Shown: positions 8,685-18,058 of the stretch, in pieces
How the letters are laid out: the number at the start of each line of letters is the position of its first letter
Numbering within the stretch: position 1 is the stretch's first letter
From: an uncultured Clostridium sp.
Lineage (GTDB): Bacteria > Bacillota > Clostridia > Lachnospirales > Lachnospiraceae
DNA length: 52,782 bases
Assembly: GCA_947644195.1 (NCBI GenBank)
Contig: CANRZB010000022.1
Span: 1 to 52,782 of the forward strand
Direction of reading: 5' to 3'
The notes under the pieces: model-generated
Databases searched by the model: none
Seen by the model: only the letters and a program-made list of their open reading frames with translations
Told to the model about the DNA's origin: nothing
Position numbers and translations under genes: made by a program

Positions 8685-10151
8685 ATGAACGAATATGGTG
8701 ACAAGAGAGGAGTAGGCGGTCCACTGTATGCGATACAGCGTGTAGCAGCGTTGCTGTTGATTGTAGCTGCATTTTTCCCGGCGTTCAATCCGACGAGAAT
8801 TGCAACGAAAATCAGCGACAATCTTTCGTTGTTCACGACTGCAGTTTCATATAGTAGTCTGACTTCAGAGTTTTTACGGGCATTTCGTATGAACTGGGTA
8901 TCAGAGGGAGCTTTTGTGGTGGTTTATATCGCTGCATTGGTTCTGCTGGTAGGGTTGATTGCATTGGCAGTTGGTGGATGTATGTCCTTAGGCAACATGA
9001 AGATGCAGAAGACCGGATTATTGATTTCCCTGGGTGGAGCTATCGTAGAAGCGGTTGGTCTGGTTCTTTGTTTTATCGCATATAACCAGGTGCTTTCCAC
9101 GACGATGGAATCCAAGATCAAGGATGTGGGGCCAAAGATTCCAGGAGGTCTCTATCTGTATGGGGTACTGGTAGTTATTGTACTACTGGGGACACTGATT
9201 ATTCTGGCTACATTCCCTAAGTTTGATTCGAACTTAAAGTATGAGATGGAGTCAAGATACAAATTATTCTTGATGTTCCTGCCATTTGTTGCATTGGCAT
9301 TTGTATTCTGTTACCTGCCATTATATGGTTGGAGATATGCATTCTTCGATTATGAGTCAGGTGGCGCCCTAAATGCAGACAATTTTTCTGGCATGAAATG
9401 GTTCGTGTACTTATTCCAGAATTCGGCGACCCGTTCCGACATGATTAAGGTTATGCGTAACACGATGGTTATGTCCGGGTTGAATATCTGTACGAGCTGG
9501 ATTCCTATGGTATTTGCGATTTTCCTGTGTGAAATGAATAACTTACATTTCCGACGTTTCGTACAGACCTGTACGACAATCCCTAACTTTATCAGCTGGG
9601 TATTGGTGTATGCGTTGGCATTAGCAATTTTTGCATCTGATGGATTCATCAATACATTTATGCAGGCTATTGGTTTGTTAGGGCAGGATGAAACAGGAAA
9701 GAACTATTTGATGGATAGTTCCTTTACCTGGGTTAAGATGTGGTTATGGGGTACCTGGAAAGGCGTTGGATGGAGTGCCATTATCTATATCGCCGGTATT
9801 TCCGGTATCGACCGATCCCTTTATGAGGCGGCGACCGTGGATGGTGCTGGACGGTTCCAGAAAATGTGGCATATAACTTTGCCAGGTTTGCTTCCTACCT
9901 TCTTCGTATTACTGCTGATGGCAATTGCTGGATGTCTGAGCAATGGTCTGGATCAGTATTTGGTATTCCAGAATGCCCAGAATAAAGAGACAATCCGTGT
10001 ATTGGATCTGTGGGTTTACGAGTTAGGTATCGGTAGTGGTAGTATTCCATTATCAACCGTAATCGGTATGTTCAAATCCGTCATAAGTGTGGTTCTGTTG
10101 TTTGGTGCGAATGCGGTATCTAAAGCACTTCGTGGCGAGAGCATTGTATAG
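8685..10151 (+). CDS. Sugar ABC transporter permease (LplB-like) with N-terminal extension
   Basis: A 488-residue integral membrane protein. The C-terminal 300 residues are a normal LplB/UgpA-type (CUT1) permease, with the EAA loop YEAATVDGAGRFQKMWHITLPGL that docks the ATPase. The first about 180 residues are additional: four predicted helices (near 14-32, 75-97, 108-128 and 152-172) before the usual first transporter helix (LFLMFLPFVALAFVFCYL). Family members are normally about 300-320 residues. RBS AAGGAGGT. It is followed 13 bases later by the second permease. The cluster encodes no ATPase, so it probably uses a shared MsmX-type ATPase. Confidence 0.93.
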   Translation: MNEYGDKRGVGGPLYAIQRVAALLLIVAAFFPAFNPTRIATKISDNLSLFTTAVSYSSLTSEFLRAFRMNWVSEGAFVVVYIAALVLLVGLIALAVGGCMSLGNMKMQKTGLLISLGGAIVEAVGLVLCFIAYNQVLSTTMESKIKDVGPKIPGGLYLYGVLVVIVLLGTLIILATFPKFDSNLKYEMESRYKLFLMFLPFVALAFVFCYLPLYGWRYAFFDYESGGALNADNFSGMKWFVYLFQNSATRSDMIKVMRNTMVMSGLNICTSWIPMVFAIFLCEMNNLHFRRFVQTCTTIPNFISWVLVYALALAIFASDGFINTFMQAIGLLGQDETGKNYLMDSSFTWVKMWLWGTWKGVGWSAIIYIAGISGIDRSLYEAATVDGAGRFQKMWHITLPGLLPTFFVLLLMAIAGCLSNGLDQYLVFQNAQNKETIRVLDLWVYELGIGSGSIPLSTVIGMFKSVISVVLLFGANAVSKALRGESIV

Positions 10152-10164
10152 GAGGTGAATACAC

Positions 10165-11133
10165 ATGGCAAAAACAGCACAAGAAAAATTAGATGAGAAA
10201 AGAGAAAAAGAATATAGAAAGAAGCATAAAAAGATATACCGTACTTCAGCGGGCGATGTGGTATTCAACATTTTAAACTACTTATTCTTTACTCTGTTTT
10301 CGATCAGCTGTATCTTCCCGTTCTACTATCTGTTTATCAATACGATTTCAGATAATGAACTGGTAAAGCAAGGTGCGATTAACTTTATTCCGCAGGGAAT
10401 TAACATCAATAACTATTTGAAATTAAGAGATGTAGGAGATCTGGGAAGTGCGTTTATTGTTTCTGTCAGCAGAACGATTTTAGGTACGGTCCTGATGGTA
10501 GTAGCTTCTGCATTTGTAGGTTACCTGGTAACCAAGCAGGAAATGTGGAACAGAAGTTTCTGGTATCGTTTCCTGGTTATCACAATGTACTTTAATGCTG
10601 GTTTGATCCCAACCTACTTGAACTTAGTTACTTTGGGCCTGACCAACAACTACTGGGTATATATTATTCCGGGTATTGTACAACCGTATAATATTATTTT
10701 GGTAAAGACATATATAGAGTCGATACCGGCAGAATTGGAGGAAAGTGCATTTATAGATGGTGCATCCTATATGCAGGTATTCCGGAAACTGATCTTCCCA
10801 TTGAGTAAACCGATTCTGGCGACGATAGCGATTTTCGGCGCTGTAGGTCATTGGAACTCATTCCAGGATTCTTTGATTTACATGCAGGGTAATGACAAAC
10901 TCTTTACATTGCAGCACAGATTATATCTTTACCTGAATAAAGCAAGTAACCTGGGTAGCTTGATGAGCCAGGGAGCTGGTGCTTCTGTAGATTCTGCCGT
11001 GGCAGATGCTCTGAATACCAAAGTAATTAAGTATACCGTATCCATGGTATCGGTTATTCCGATTCTGTGTGTATATCCGTTCCTGCAAAGATATTTTGAG
11101 GAAGGTATTATGCTTGGTGCGGTTAAAGGCTAA
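10165..11133 (+). CDS. Sugar ABC transporter permease (LplC/YtcP-like)
   Basis: A 322-residue permease of the MalG/LplC type with six helices and the EAA-type loop LEESAFIDGASYMQVFRKL. The first 30 residues are strongly basic, typical of a cytoplasmic N-tail. RBS AGGAGGT. It pairs with the preceding permease to form the membrane channel of an oligosaccharide importer and is followed by the matching binding protein. Confidence 0.95.
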   Translation: MAKTAQEKLDEKREKEYRKKHKKIYRTSAGDVVFNILNYLFFTLFSISCIFPFYYLFINTISDNELVKQGAINFIPQGININNYLKLRDVGDLGSAFIVSVSRTILGTVLMVVASAFVGYLVTKQEMWNRSFWYRFLVITMYFNAGLIPTYLNLVTLGLTNNYWVYIIPGIVQPYNIILVKTYIESIPAELEESAFIDGASYMQVFRKLIFPLSKPILATIAIFGAVGHWNSFQDSLIYMQGNDKLFTLQHRLYLYLNKASNLGSLMSQGAGASVDSAVADALNTKVIKYTVSMVSVIPILCVYPFLQRYFEEGIMLGAVKG

Positions 11134-11197
11134 TGCTTTTGGTTATATATAATGATGAGATTCACGAAACAATAATCTAAAAAAGGAGGTCATTTAG

Positions 11198-12949
11198 ATG
11201 AAGAAAAAGCTGTTTAGCAAAAAATTCCTATCCATGCTGTTAGCTTCCAGTATGGTAATAGGTTCTGCGGCTGCGTTGACGGGCTGTGGAGGAAAAAAGA
11301 AAGATGATATTGTAACGCTGGAAGTTTACAGCCAGCTGGCTAACTTCTCCGGTGAGCAGACAGGATGGTCTGCGGATGTCCTAAAGGAAAAATTAGGTAT
11401 TAAAATCAATATTGTTCCAAATAATGATGGTGTGTTTGAGACCCGTATGGAGAATGGAGACCTGGGTGACGTAGTAGTCTGGGGTGCAGATAATACAAAC
11501 TATCCATTAGCGGTAGAGGCAGGTTTGCTTTTTGACTGGGAAGAAGATGATCTGTTGACAGATTTTGGCCCGGATATCAAGAAAAACATGCCAGATGCTT
11601 TGGCTAAAAACAAAGAATTGACAAAGACGATTACCGATGGCAAGAGCGATACTCTGTATGGTTTTGGACATAACGTTGCATTGTCCAGTGAGGATCATGA
11701 ATCTTTCTTCTATACTTGGGATATCCGTTGGGATCTGTATAAAGAGCTTGGTTATCCGCCTATTAATAATTTGGATGATTACGCAAAATTGCTGAAGGAT
11801 ATGCAGAAGATTTGTCCAAAGGATGATTCTGGTAATCCGGTTTATGCTGTATCTATGTGGCCGGAATGGGATGATGCCATGGTTATGTATGTAAAATCAA
11901 CAGCGACTGCATACTACGGCTATGATGAATTGGCAATTGGTCTTTATGACTGTACCACAGGTAAGTACCATGATGCGTTGGAGAAAGATGGACCATATCT
12001 TGAGATGCTGCGCTGGTACAATAAGCTTTACCAGAATGGACTGGTTGATCCGGATTCCATGACGCAAAACTTTGACAAGATGGCTGAGAAAGTACAGAAT
12101 GGTGGTGTATTATTCTCTATCTTCAATTACTCTGGTCAGATCGCTTACAATACAGACAAACATACCCAGGCAGGTAAGTTCATGTATTGTATGAAACCAG
12201 AAGAGGCAAGTCCTATCGTTTATGGTATGAATCCACAGGGTGGTGACCGTATTTGGTCCATCGGTGCAAAGTGCGAGTACCCTGAAAAAGCAATGGAATT
12301 AATTAACTATTTGGCTACTCCAGATGGACGTATGACGATGGAATATGGTCCACAGGGTGTAACCTGGGATTATGATGATGATAAACATCCATACTTTACT
12401 GAGTTAGGTAAGAAGTGCCAGGCAGATAAGCAGAATACCAAGATGGGTGGAAAATACAAAGGAACCTATCATGATGGAGAAATTCAGATCAACAATACTA
12501 CCTGGTCTGTGGATGCAAAGAATCCAGATTCTAATGGAGATACCTACAACAAGATCAACTGGCCAAGTGAGAATGCGGAAGCAAAATCTGAAATTGAGCA
12601 GGATTGGCGTGATAAGACTGGCGCAACGACTCCAAATGACTACATGGAGGCAAGGAAATATACAGTTCAGCCAGGAACGTCATTCTCTAAGAGCACAATG
12701 GATAATGCGTTCAAGACCACTTGGAAACAGGTAACAGGATGTATTAAAACAGAGTCTTGGAAAGCAATTTATGCAAAGACTGATAAAGAGTTTGATAAGA
12801 TTGTCGCAAATATGATCAAACAGGCAGGTGAGTATGGCTACGATCAGTGTAAAGAATGGTCTCAGAATGAGGCAGCCAGAAAGAAGAGCCTGGAAGATGC
12901 CATTACCAGCAAGGGCGATTCCTCAAAAGATGACAAAGAGGCAGAATAA
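11198..12949 (+). CDS. Extracellular solute-binding lipoprotein (LplA-like)
   Basis: A 583-residue family-1-type solute-binding protein with a lipobox (ALTGC, Cys near residue 30) and a Lys-rich mature start. The length above 550 residues, the WDIRWDLYKELGYPPI motif and the C-terminal Trp-rich region fit the large LplA/YtcQ binding proteins that deliver oligosaccharides to LplB/LplC permeases. A very strong RBS (AAAGGAGGT) agrees with the usual high stoichiometry of binding protein to permease. The ligand cannot be told from sequence; a plant polysaccharide fragment is likely given the GH5 cellulase in the same window. Confidence 0.95.
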   Translation: MKKKLFSKKFLSMLLASSMVIGSAAALTGCGGKKKDDIVTLEVYSQLANFSGEQTGWSADVLKEKLGIKINIVPNNDGVFETRMENGDLGDVVVWGADNTNYPLAVEAGLLFDWEEDDLLTDFGPDIKKNMPDALAKNKELTKTITDGKSDTLYGFGHNVALSSEDHESFFYTWDIRWDLYKELGYPPINNLDDYAKLLKDMQKICPKDDSGNPVYAVSMWPEWDDAMVMYVKSTATAYYGYDELAIGLYDCTTGKYHDALEKDGPYLEMLRWYNKLYQNGLVDPDSMTQNFDKMAEKVQNGGVLFSIFNYSGQIAYNTDKHTQAGKFMYCMKPEEASPIVYGMNPQGGDRIWSIGAKCEYPEKAMELINYLATPDGRMTMEYGPQGVTWDYDDDKHPYFTELGKKCQADKQNTKMGGKYKGTYHDGEIQINNTTWSVDAKNPDSNGDTYNKINWPSENAEAKSEIEQDWRDKTGATTPNDYMEARKYTVQPGTSFSKSTMDNAFKTTWKQVTGCIKTESWKAIYAKTDKEFDKIVANMIKQAGEYGYDQCKEWSQNEAARKKSLEDAITSKGDSSKDDKEAE

Positions 12950-13002
12950 ATTCATCTCATTAATAGAATCGCAGGTGTGACGACTAGATAATAGTAGATA
13001 TG

Positions 13003-13026
13003 GGCTGTTCGCCTTGGCGAACAGCC
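13003..13026 (+). terminator. Perfect 11-bp hairpin after the binding protein
   Basis: GGCTGTTCGCC and GGCGAACAGCC are exact complements around TT. The downstream tract (TGTTCTATTC) is only partly T-rich, so it may act as a partial terminator or 3' stabiliser before the YesL-like gene. Confidence 0.6.
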
Positions 13027-13054
13027 TGTTCTATTCAAAGAGAAACGAGGTTGT

Positions 13055-13723
13055 ATGGGTAATTTATTTAGTGTAGACGGAGGATTATATAAGTTTATCA
13101 GCCGTCTATGGGATATGGTGAAGCTTAATTTTATGTGGGTTCTATGTAGTTTACCTATCGTTACCATGGGTGCTGCAACGGCGGCTGCATTCTCGATTAC
13201 CCTCAAGATGGTGGATGAGGAAGAGGGATATATTTGTGGTCCATTTTGGAAAGAGTTTAAGGCGAATTTGAGACAGGGAAGCATTATGGGGGTATTTCTG
13301 TTGGTGGCTTCGTATGCATTATATCTGGATCTACAGTTTTTTCATGCTGCCGGAGACAATGGTTTTCTGTTTCTGGGAATTTTTGTTATTGGTCTGGTGC
13401 TGACATTTACTCATTTTATCTATGCTTTTCCGCTCCTGGCGAGATATGAAAACTCCATTGTGAACACGATGCGAAATTCATTCCGTATCAGTTTGAAGTA
13501 TTGGTTGAAAACGATTTTCTTGTTTTTCATTCTGCTCTTGGAGTATATCATCTTTTTCCAGGTAAGCTGGACGTTACTATTCTTTGGCGTTTTGATTGGC
13601 CCAGCATGTATTGTCTTGACGATCAGTGGGTCGGCGGGGCAGTTCTTCCGTAATATCGAACGGGAGAATGAGATCCGTAATCAGGAGAGTAAGATGGCAA
13701 AGGCGAGCGGACGCCGCTCATAA
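13055..13723 (+). CDS. DUF624/YesL-like membrane protein
   Basis: A 222-residue protein with about five hydrophobic helices and the DUF624 pattern (MWDMVKLNFMWVLCSLPIV-like start, then GPFWKEFKANLRQG). In Bacillus and Clostridia, YesL-type genes accompany LplABC-type oligosaccharide transporters and YesMN systems, exactly the context here. The molecular function is not established; an accessory role in the transporter or its assembly is the usual assumption. The C-terminus is a charged Arg/Lys/Glu cytoplasmic tail. Confidence 0.88.
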   Translation: MGNLFSVDGGLYKFISRLWDMVKLNFMWVLCSLPIVTMGAATAAAFSITLKMVDEEEGYICGPFWKEFKANLRQGSIMGVFLLVASYALYLDLQFFHAAGDNGFLFLGIFVIGLVLTFTHFIYAFPLLARYENSIVNTMRNSFRISLKYWLKTIFLFFILLLEYIIFFQVSWTLLFFGVLIGPACIVLTISGSAGQFFRNIERENEIRNQESKMAKASGRRS

Positions 13724-13791
13724 ATGCAAAAATAGATGGAGCACAGACGGATAGAAGGATTTTTCTAATTTATTGCTTCTGTGTATGAAAT

Positions 13792-13828
13792 AAAACGGAT
13801 TTTTTCAATGAGAAAAAATCCGTTTTTT
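13792..13828 (+). terminator. Strong Rho-independent terminator
   Basis: AAAACGGATTTTTTC (13792-13806) pairs fully with GAAAAAATCCGTTTT (13812-13826) and runs into six Ts. It ends the transporter and YesL transcript. Confidence 0.92.
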
Positions 13829-13980
13829 ACATGATGAAAACCATGCTAGTTCTCTCTGTATCGTTAATTAATTTATTTTAGCTAGGAAATAAGTGGAAAA
13901 AATTATTGTCTTTAAATTAAGGAAGCATATTTTGGGGAGGAAGCTAATATAGTATAATAAACGAAAAATAGGAGGGTATC

Positions 13981-14427
13981 ATGCCGAAAACAAGAATTGT
14001 CATTCTGCGGATGAGAGAAGTGATATATACGGCGATATTTGTAGGGCTGGGTATTTTATTGCTGATCGTCCTCTTTTTCATGTTCTGGCCGGGGAGAGAC
14101 CGTGGATCACAGGATGCTGCCGTGGGAGGCCAGGAAAAACAATATCAGGCAGGTGTCTATACCAAGGAATTGAGTATGGGGGATACTACGGTAAACTTAC
14201 AGGTAACATTGGATGAAGACCGCGTTAAATCGGTACGTATTGTGCCATTAGATGAGAGCGTTACCACCATGTACCCACTCATTGAGCCTGCAGTGGAGGC
14301 GATATCTGAACAGTTGCAGGCAGGGAAAGAGGTCGCAGAGATTGGCCTGACAGATGAATCCCAATATACAGAGCAAGTAATCTTAAATGCAGTACAGGAA
14401 ATTATTGAAGAGGAAAAGAAAAATTGA
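13981..14427 (+). CDS. Small membrane-anchored protein, FMN-bind-like
   Basis: A 148-residue protein with one N-terminal membrane helix (about residues 15-36) followed by an extracytoplasmic domain. The pattern YQAGVYTKELSMGDTTVNLQVTLDEDRVKSVRIV resembles the start of FMN_bind domains (G-x-Y, V-x-V, I-x-x-V), but the conserved S/T-G-A-T-x-T/S flavin-attachment motif is absent, so flavin binding is doubtful. RBS TAGGAGGG. A TATAAT at 13953-13958 may be its promoter. It directly precedes addB; the -35 box of the addBA promoter overlaps its stop codon. Confidence 0.7.
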   Translation: MPKTRIVILRMREVIYTAIFVGLGILLLIVLFFMFWPGRDRGSQDAAVGGQEKQYQAGVYTKELSMGDTTVNLQVTLDEDRVKSVRIVPLDESVTTMYPLIEPAVEAISEQLQAGKEVAEIGLTDESQYTEQVILNAVQEIIEEEKKN

Positions 14428-14452
14428 AGAATGGATGGTTAAGAGGTATAAT
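14424..14452 (+). promoter_or_regulatory. addBA promoter
   Basis: TTGAAG (14424-14429), a 17-base spacer, and TATAAT (14447-14452). The leader contains a small hairpin (CCGATCC 14467-14473 with GGATCGG 14482-14488). I found no LexA-type operator nearby. Confidence 0.7.
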
Positions 14453-14605
14453 TAGATACAAATATACCGATCCGATCAACAGGATCGGAAATGTATGGCG
14501 GTTTTTTCAGCAGGTTGGAACCAAAAGTAGAGCAGGTGTAAAATAAATCGAGTACATAGAGATTGCATAGTATAGATGGAATACAATGAGAGAAAAGAGG
14601 ATTCA

Positions 14606-17600
14606 ATGGCATTACAGTTGATATTAGGCGGTGCAGGCAGGGGGAAAACCTGTTATGTAGAGCGAAAAGTTACCGAAGATGCAGTCAGGCATCCCGAGAA
14701 GCGTTATTTTGTGATAGTACCGGAGCAGTTTACGATGCAGACACAGAAGAATCTAGTTTTGCTCAGTGAAAAAAAAGGATTACTCAATATAGAAGTACAG
14801 AGCTTTCTGCGATTAGCGTTTCGGATTTTCGGGGAAACGGGAGCGAGCAATGTACCGGTTATGGATGATATGGGTAAGACGATGATTCTGGGTAAGATTT
14901 TGTTGAGTGAACAAAATAGACTGGGATATTTTAAGGATCATATACATAAAAAGGGGTATATTGCAGAAATCAAGTCCTTTTTGTCCGAGTTGATGCAGTA
15001 TGGAGTGGCAGAGGAGCAGTTGGAGGAAATGATAGATTCTGCAGTACAGCACCCTGTTTTACAGCAGAAACTTCAGGATATGAAAGTGGTCTACGATGCA
15101 TTTTTAAAATATATTAAAGATCATTATATTACTTCGGAAGAAGTACTGACAGTGTTTGCCGATGTAGTGGGGGAATCTGAGCTTTTGCGTGGAGCAGAGA
15201 TCTATCTGGATGGGTTTACAGGTTTTACCCCATTACAGTACCGGCTGATTCGTGAATTGCTCCGTGTGTGCAGCCATATGGTTGTTACTGTGACATTAGA
15301 TCCCAGAGAAAGCGTTTGGCATCCCGGAAAGCAGTACAAGTTATTTTATATGAGCCAGAAAATGATCGGCCATTTCCGCAGGATTGCGCAGGAGGAAAAA
15401 ATTGAAATAAAACGGGAAATCTGGACGGGAAAGAATCAGGAGAAAAGCCGGTTTCAGGAAGAACCTACACTGGGTATTCTGGAGCAGCAATTGTTTCGTT
15501 ATCCGGTTAAAATGTACCAGGGAGATCCGAAAGGAATATCCATTCATATTCTGCGTCAGCCGGATCGGGAAGTGGCTTTTTTGGCAATGGAACTGTTGAA
15601 GCTGCGACAGCAGGAGGGGTTTCGATACCGGGATGTGGCGGTGGTGACAGGAGATTTGACAGTCTATGGGATGCTGGTACGGGAAGCATTTGCGTACCAA
15701 GGGATCCCTTGTTTTATTGACCAGAAAAAGAGTATATTGACCAATTCCTATGTGGACATGCTGTGTGCAGTGTTAGATATTTTGCGGAAAGATTTCGATT
15801 ATGCAGACTGTATGCGGTATCTCAAGAGCCGATTTGCCGGTCTGAAAGCCGATGAGGTAAATCTGGTGGACAATTTTTTGGTGGCGACTGGTATCCGGGG
15901 GCATAAACGTTGGCAGAAGGAGTGGGATGGAGCTTATGTGTTTCGGCGGAAACAGGAAGTAGTCAAGCAGGAAGTCATGGATAGGATTAACCAGATCCGG
16001 GAGTGTCTTTGGGACAGGCTGGGAGTATTATATGAACGCGCTGGCAAGGGAAAACATACAGTGCGGGAATATGCAGAACTGCTTGTGGATTTTATGGAAG
16101 AGCAAGAGCATTTTACCAAAATCCGGGATCTGGTAGATCAGTTTCAGAGGGAAGATGATCTGGAGAGCGCCAAAGAATATGAGCAAGTGTATCAGATCGT
16201 CATTGATGTATTGGACCGGCTGGTGGAACTGATCGGAGCAGAGAGTGTGCCTCTGCAGGAATTTTGCGAAATCTTTCATACCGGACTGGAAGAAGCGAGA
16301 ATTGGTTTCATCCCTCCCGGAGTAGATCAGGTGGTGGTGGGCGATTTGAACCGAACCAGATTAGCCGGGATTCGATATCTGTTTTTTTTGGGATTAAATG
16401 AGGGAAATATTCCGCAGGCGAAGAGCAGTGGAGGGATTTTATCAGAAACGGAGCGGACTTTTCTGACAAATGCAGAGTTTGAGCTGGCTCCCACCAGCAG
16501 GGAGCAAATTTATACGGAGCAATTTTATTTGTATTTGGGATTGACGAAGCCGTCCAGACATCTGTATCTGACCTATAGTGAGACGGCTAATGACGGTAGT
16601 GCCCTTCGGCCATCCTATTTAATCGGTCAGGTTTGCAAGATTTTTCCGGATCTGAACATACAATATGAAGAACAGATACAGGATGATCTGCACTTGCTGG
16701 CAGATGATCAGGGGGAGCAATATCTGATTCAGGGACTGCGCAGCCGCAGCCAACAGGAGACGGCATGGCAAGAAATTTATCGACAGTACCGGCTGGATCC
16801 ACAGAAACAAAAACATTTACAGAATTTGGTGGAGGCTGCATATTATGTGGAGCCGGAGAGTCGGATTACCAAAGCGGCGGCGACTGCGTTGTATCAGGAG
16901 ATTATTACGGGCAGTACTTCTCAGTTTGAACGGTACTCGTCCTGCCCGTTTTCTTATTTTATGCAATATGGCCTTAATCTGGAGGAACGCCAGGAACATC
17001 AGGTAGAACTGTTTGATGTGGGAAATATCGTACATGAAGCCCTGGAGCGTTATACGAAGGAAATGCTGCGCAGGAATTTGGACTGGCAGGAGCTGCCGGA
17101 GGAGGAGCGGCATATCTTGGCAAATCAATGTCTGAATATGACAGTGGAGGAGTATAAGAACGGATTGTTATATGACACGGAGCGGGATACGTATCTAATT
17201 GTCAGGCTACGTCGAATCCTACAGCGTACCATTTGGGCAATTACAGAACAGATGAAACTGGGGGATTTCCATACCGTGGAAAGTGAATTGGGATTTCGCA
17301 TGGATCAGGAGGCACAAAGGATCGTGGGAAGGGTTGACCGTGTGGATAGCCTGGAAACGGACGATGCAATTTATATCAAAGTGATAGATTATAAAACAGG
17401 AACCAAGGAAATGTCACTATCTGATTTGTACTATGGGTTACAGATGCAGTTGGTCGTTTATTTAAAAGCGGCGGTGGAACGAAGGAAAGAGCAGAATAAA
17501 AAATTGGTAATACCAGCCGGAGTTTTATATTATCACATTGAGGATCCTGTGCTGCGGGAAAAGGCAAGGCAAGAGCAAAGAGAAGAAAAAATTTTGCGGG

Positions 17601-18058
17601 AGTTGCGAATGAAGGGCCTGGTTAATGAAGATGATCCTGTGCTTCCCTCTCTGGATCGCAGTTTCCATACCGAAAATGGAGGATTGGCGGCATCCAGGCA
17701 GTCTATTGTAGCGCCGTTTGCAACAAAACAGGATGGCAGTTTAAAGGCAACTTCTGCAACGCTGACGACGGCAGAATTTCAGGAAATTATTGATTTTACG
17801 GACTATAAGCTAAAACAAATCGGGGCAGAGATCCAGCAGGGAGTTGTTCGGGTGCATCCCTATCAACGGACGGACAGTAGCCATAATACGCCATGTACTT
17901 ATTGTGGATATCATGGGATCTGTCGTTTTGATCCCAGGATTCCGGGAAACCGTTATCGGCAGATTCAGAGCATGACCAGAGATGACGCATTTGGTGCAAT
18001 TAGAAAGGAACGGAAAGAGCACGATGAAATGGACAGAAGGACAGCAGAAAGTCATTGA
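14606..18058 (+). CDS. addB: AddB, ATP-dependent helicase/nuclease subunit B
   Basis: AddB is half of the AddAB enzyme that resects double-strand breaks for RecA, the Gram-positive counterpart of RecBCD. Visible features: N-terminal Walker A GGAGRGKT; C-terminal RecB-type nuclease with VIDYKTGTKEM (Asp about 928, Lys about 930) and the following QMQLVVYLKA; and four cysteines for the 4Fe-4S cluster, one at about 780 (SSCPFSYF) and three at about 1097, 1100 and 1106 (CTYCGYHGIC). All key residues are present, so it should be active. I start at the ATG after AGAGGATTCA (MALQLILGG); the frame opens ten codons earlier without a good site. About 1,150 residues, normal for the family. It overlaps addA. 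Confidence 0.97.
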   Translation: MALQLILGGAGRGKTCYVERKVTEDAVRHPEKRYFVIVPEQFTMQTQKNLVLLSEKKGLLNIEVQSFLRLAFRIFGETGASNVPVMDDMGKTMILGKILLSEQNRLGYFKDHIHKKGYIAEIKSFLSELMQYGVAEEQLEEMIDSAVQHPVLQQKLQDMKVVYDAFLKYIKDHYITSEEVLTVFADVVGESELLRGAEIYLDGFTGFTPLQYRLIRELLRVCSHMVVTVTLDPRESVWHPGKQYKLFYMSQKMIGHFRRIAQEEKIEIKREIWTGKNQEKSRFQEEPTLGILEQQLFRYPVKMYQGDPKGISIHILRQPDREVAFLAMELLKLRQQEGFRYRDVAVVTGDLTVYGMLVREAFAYQGIPCFIDQKKSILTNSYVDMLCAVLDILRKDFDYADCMRYLKSRFAGLKADEVNLVDNFLVATGIRGHKRWQKEWDGAYVFRRKQEVVKQEVMDRINQIRECLWDRLGVLYERAGKGKHTVREYAELLVDFMEEQEHFTKIRDLVDQFQREDDLESAKEYEQVYQIVIDVLDRLVELIGAESVPLQEFCEIFHTGLEEARIGFIPPGVDQVVVGDLNRTRLAGIRYLFFLGLNEGNIPQAKSSGGILSETERTFLTNAEFELAPTSREQIYTEQFYLYLGLTKPSRHLYLTYSETANDGSALRPSYLIGQVCKIFPDLNIQYEEQIQDDLHLLADDQGEQYLIQGLRSRSQQETAWQEIYRQYRLDPQKQKHLQNLVEAAYYVEPESRITKAAATALYQEIITGSTSQFERYSSCPFSYFMQYGLNLEERQEHQVELFDVGNIVHEALERYTKEMLRRNLDWQELPEEERHILANQCLNMTVEEYKNGLLYDTERDTYLIVRLRRILQRTIWAITEQMKLGDFHTVESELGFRMDQEAQRIVGRVDRVDSLETDDAIYIKVIDYKTGTKEMSLSDLYYGLQMQLVVYLKAAVERRKEQNKKLVIPAGVLYYHIEDPVLREKARQEQREEKILRELRMKGLVNEDDPVLPSLDRSFHTENGGLAASRQSIVAPFATKQDGSLKATSATLTTAEFQEIIDFTDYKLKQIGAEIQQGVVRVHPYQRTDSSHNTPCTYCGYHGICRFDPRIPGNRYRQIQSMTRDDAFGAIRKERKEHDEMDRRTAESH

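Noticed and set aside
13003-13030. LexA-type operator (GAAC...GTTC)
   Set aside because: GAAC and GTTC are spaced by five bases, not four, and the site is part of a transcription hairpin far from addBA.
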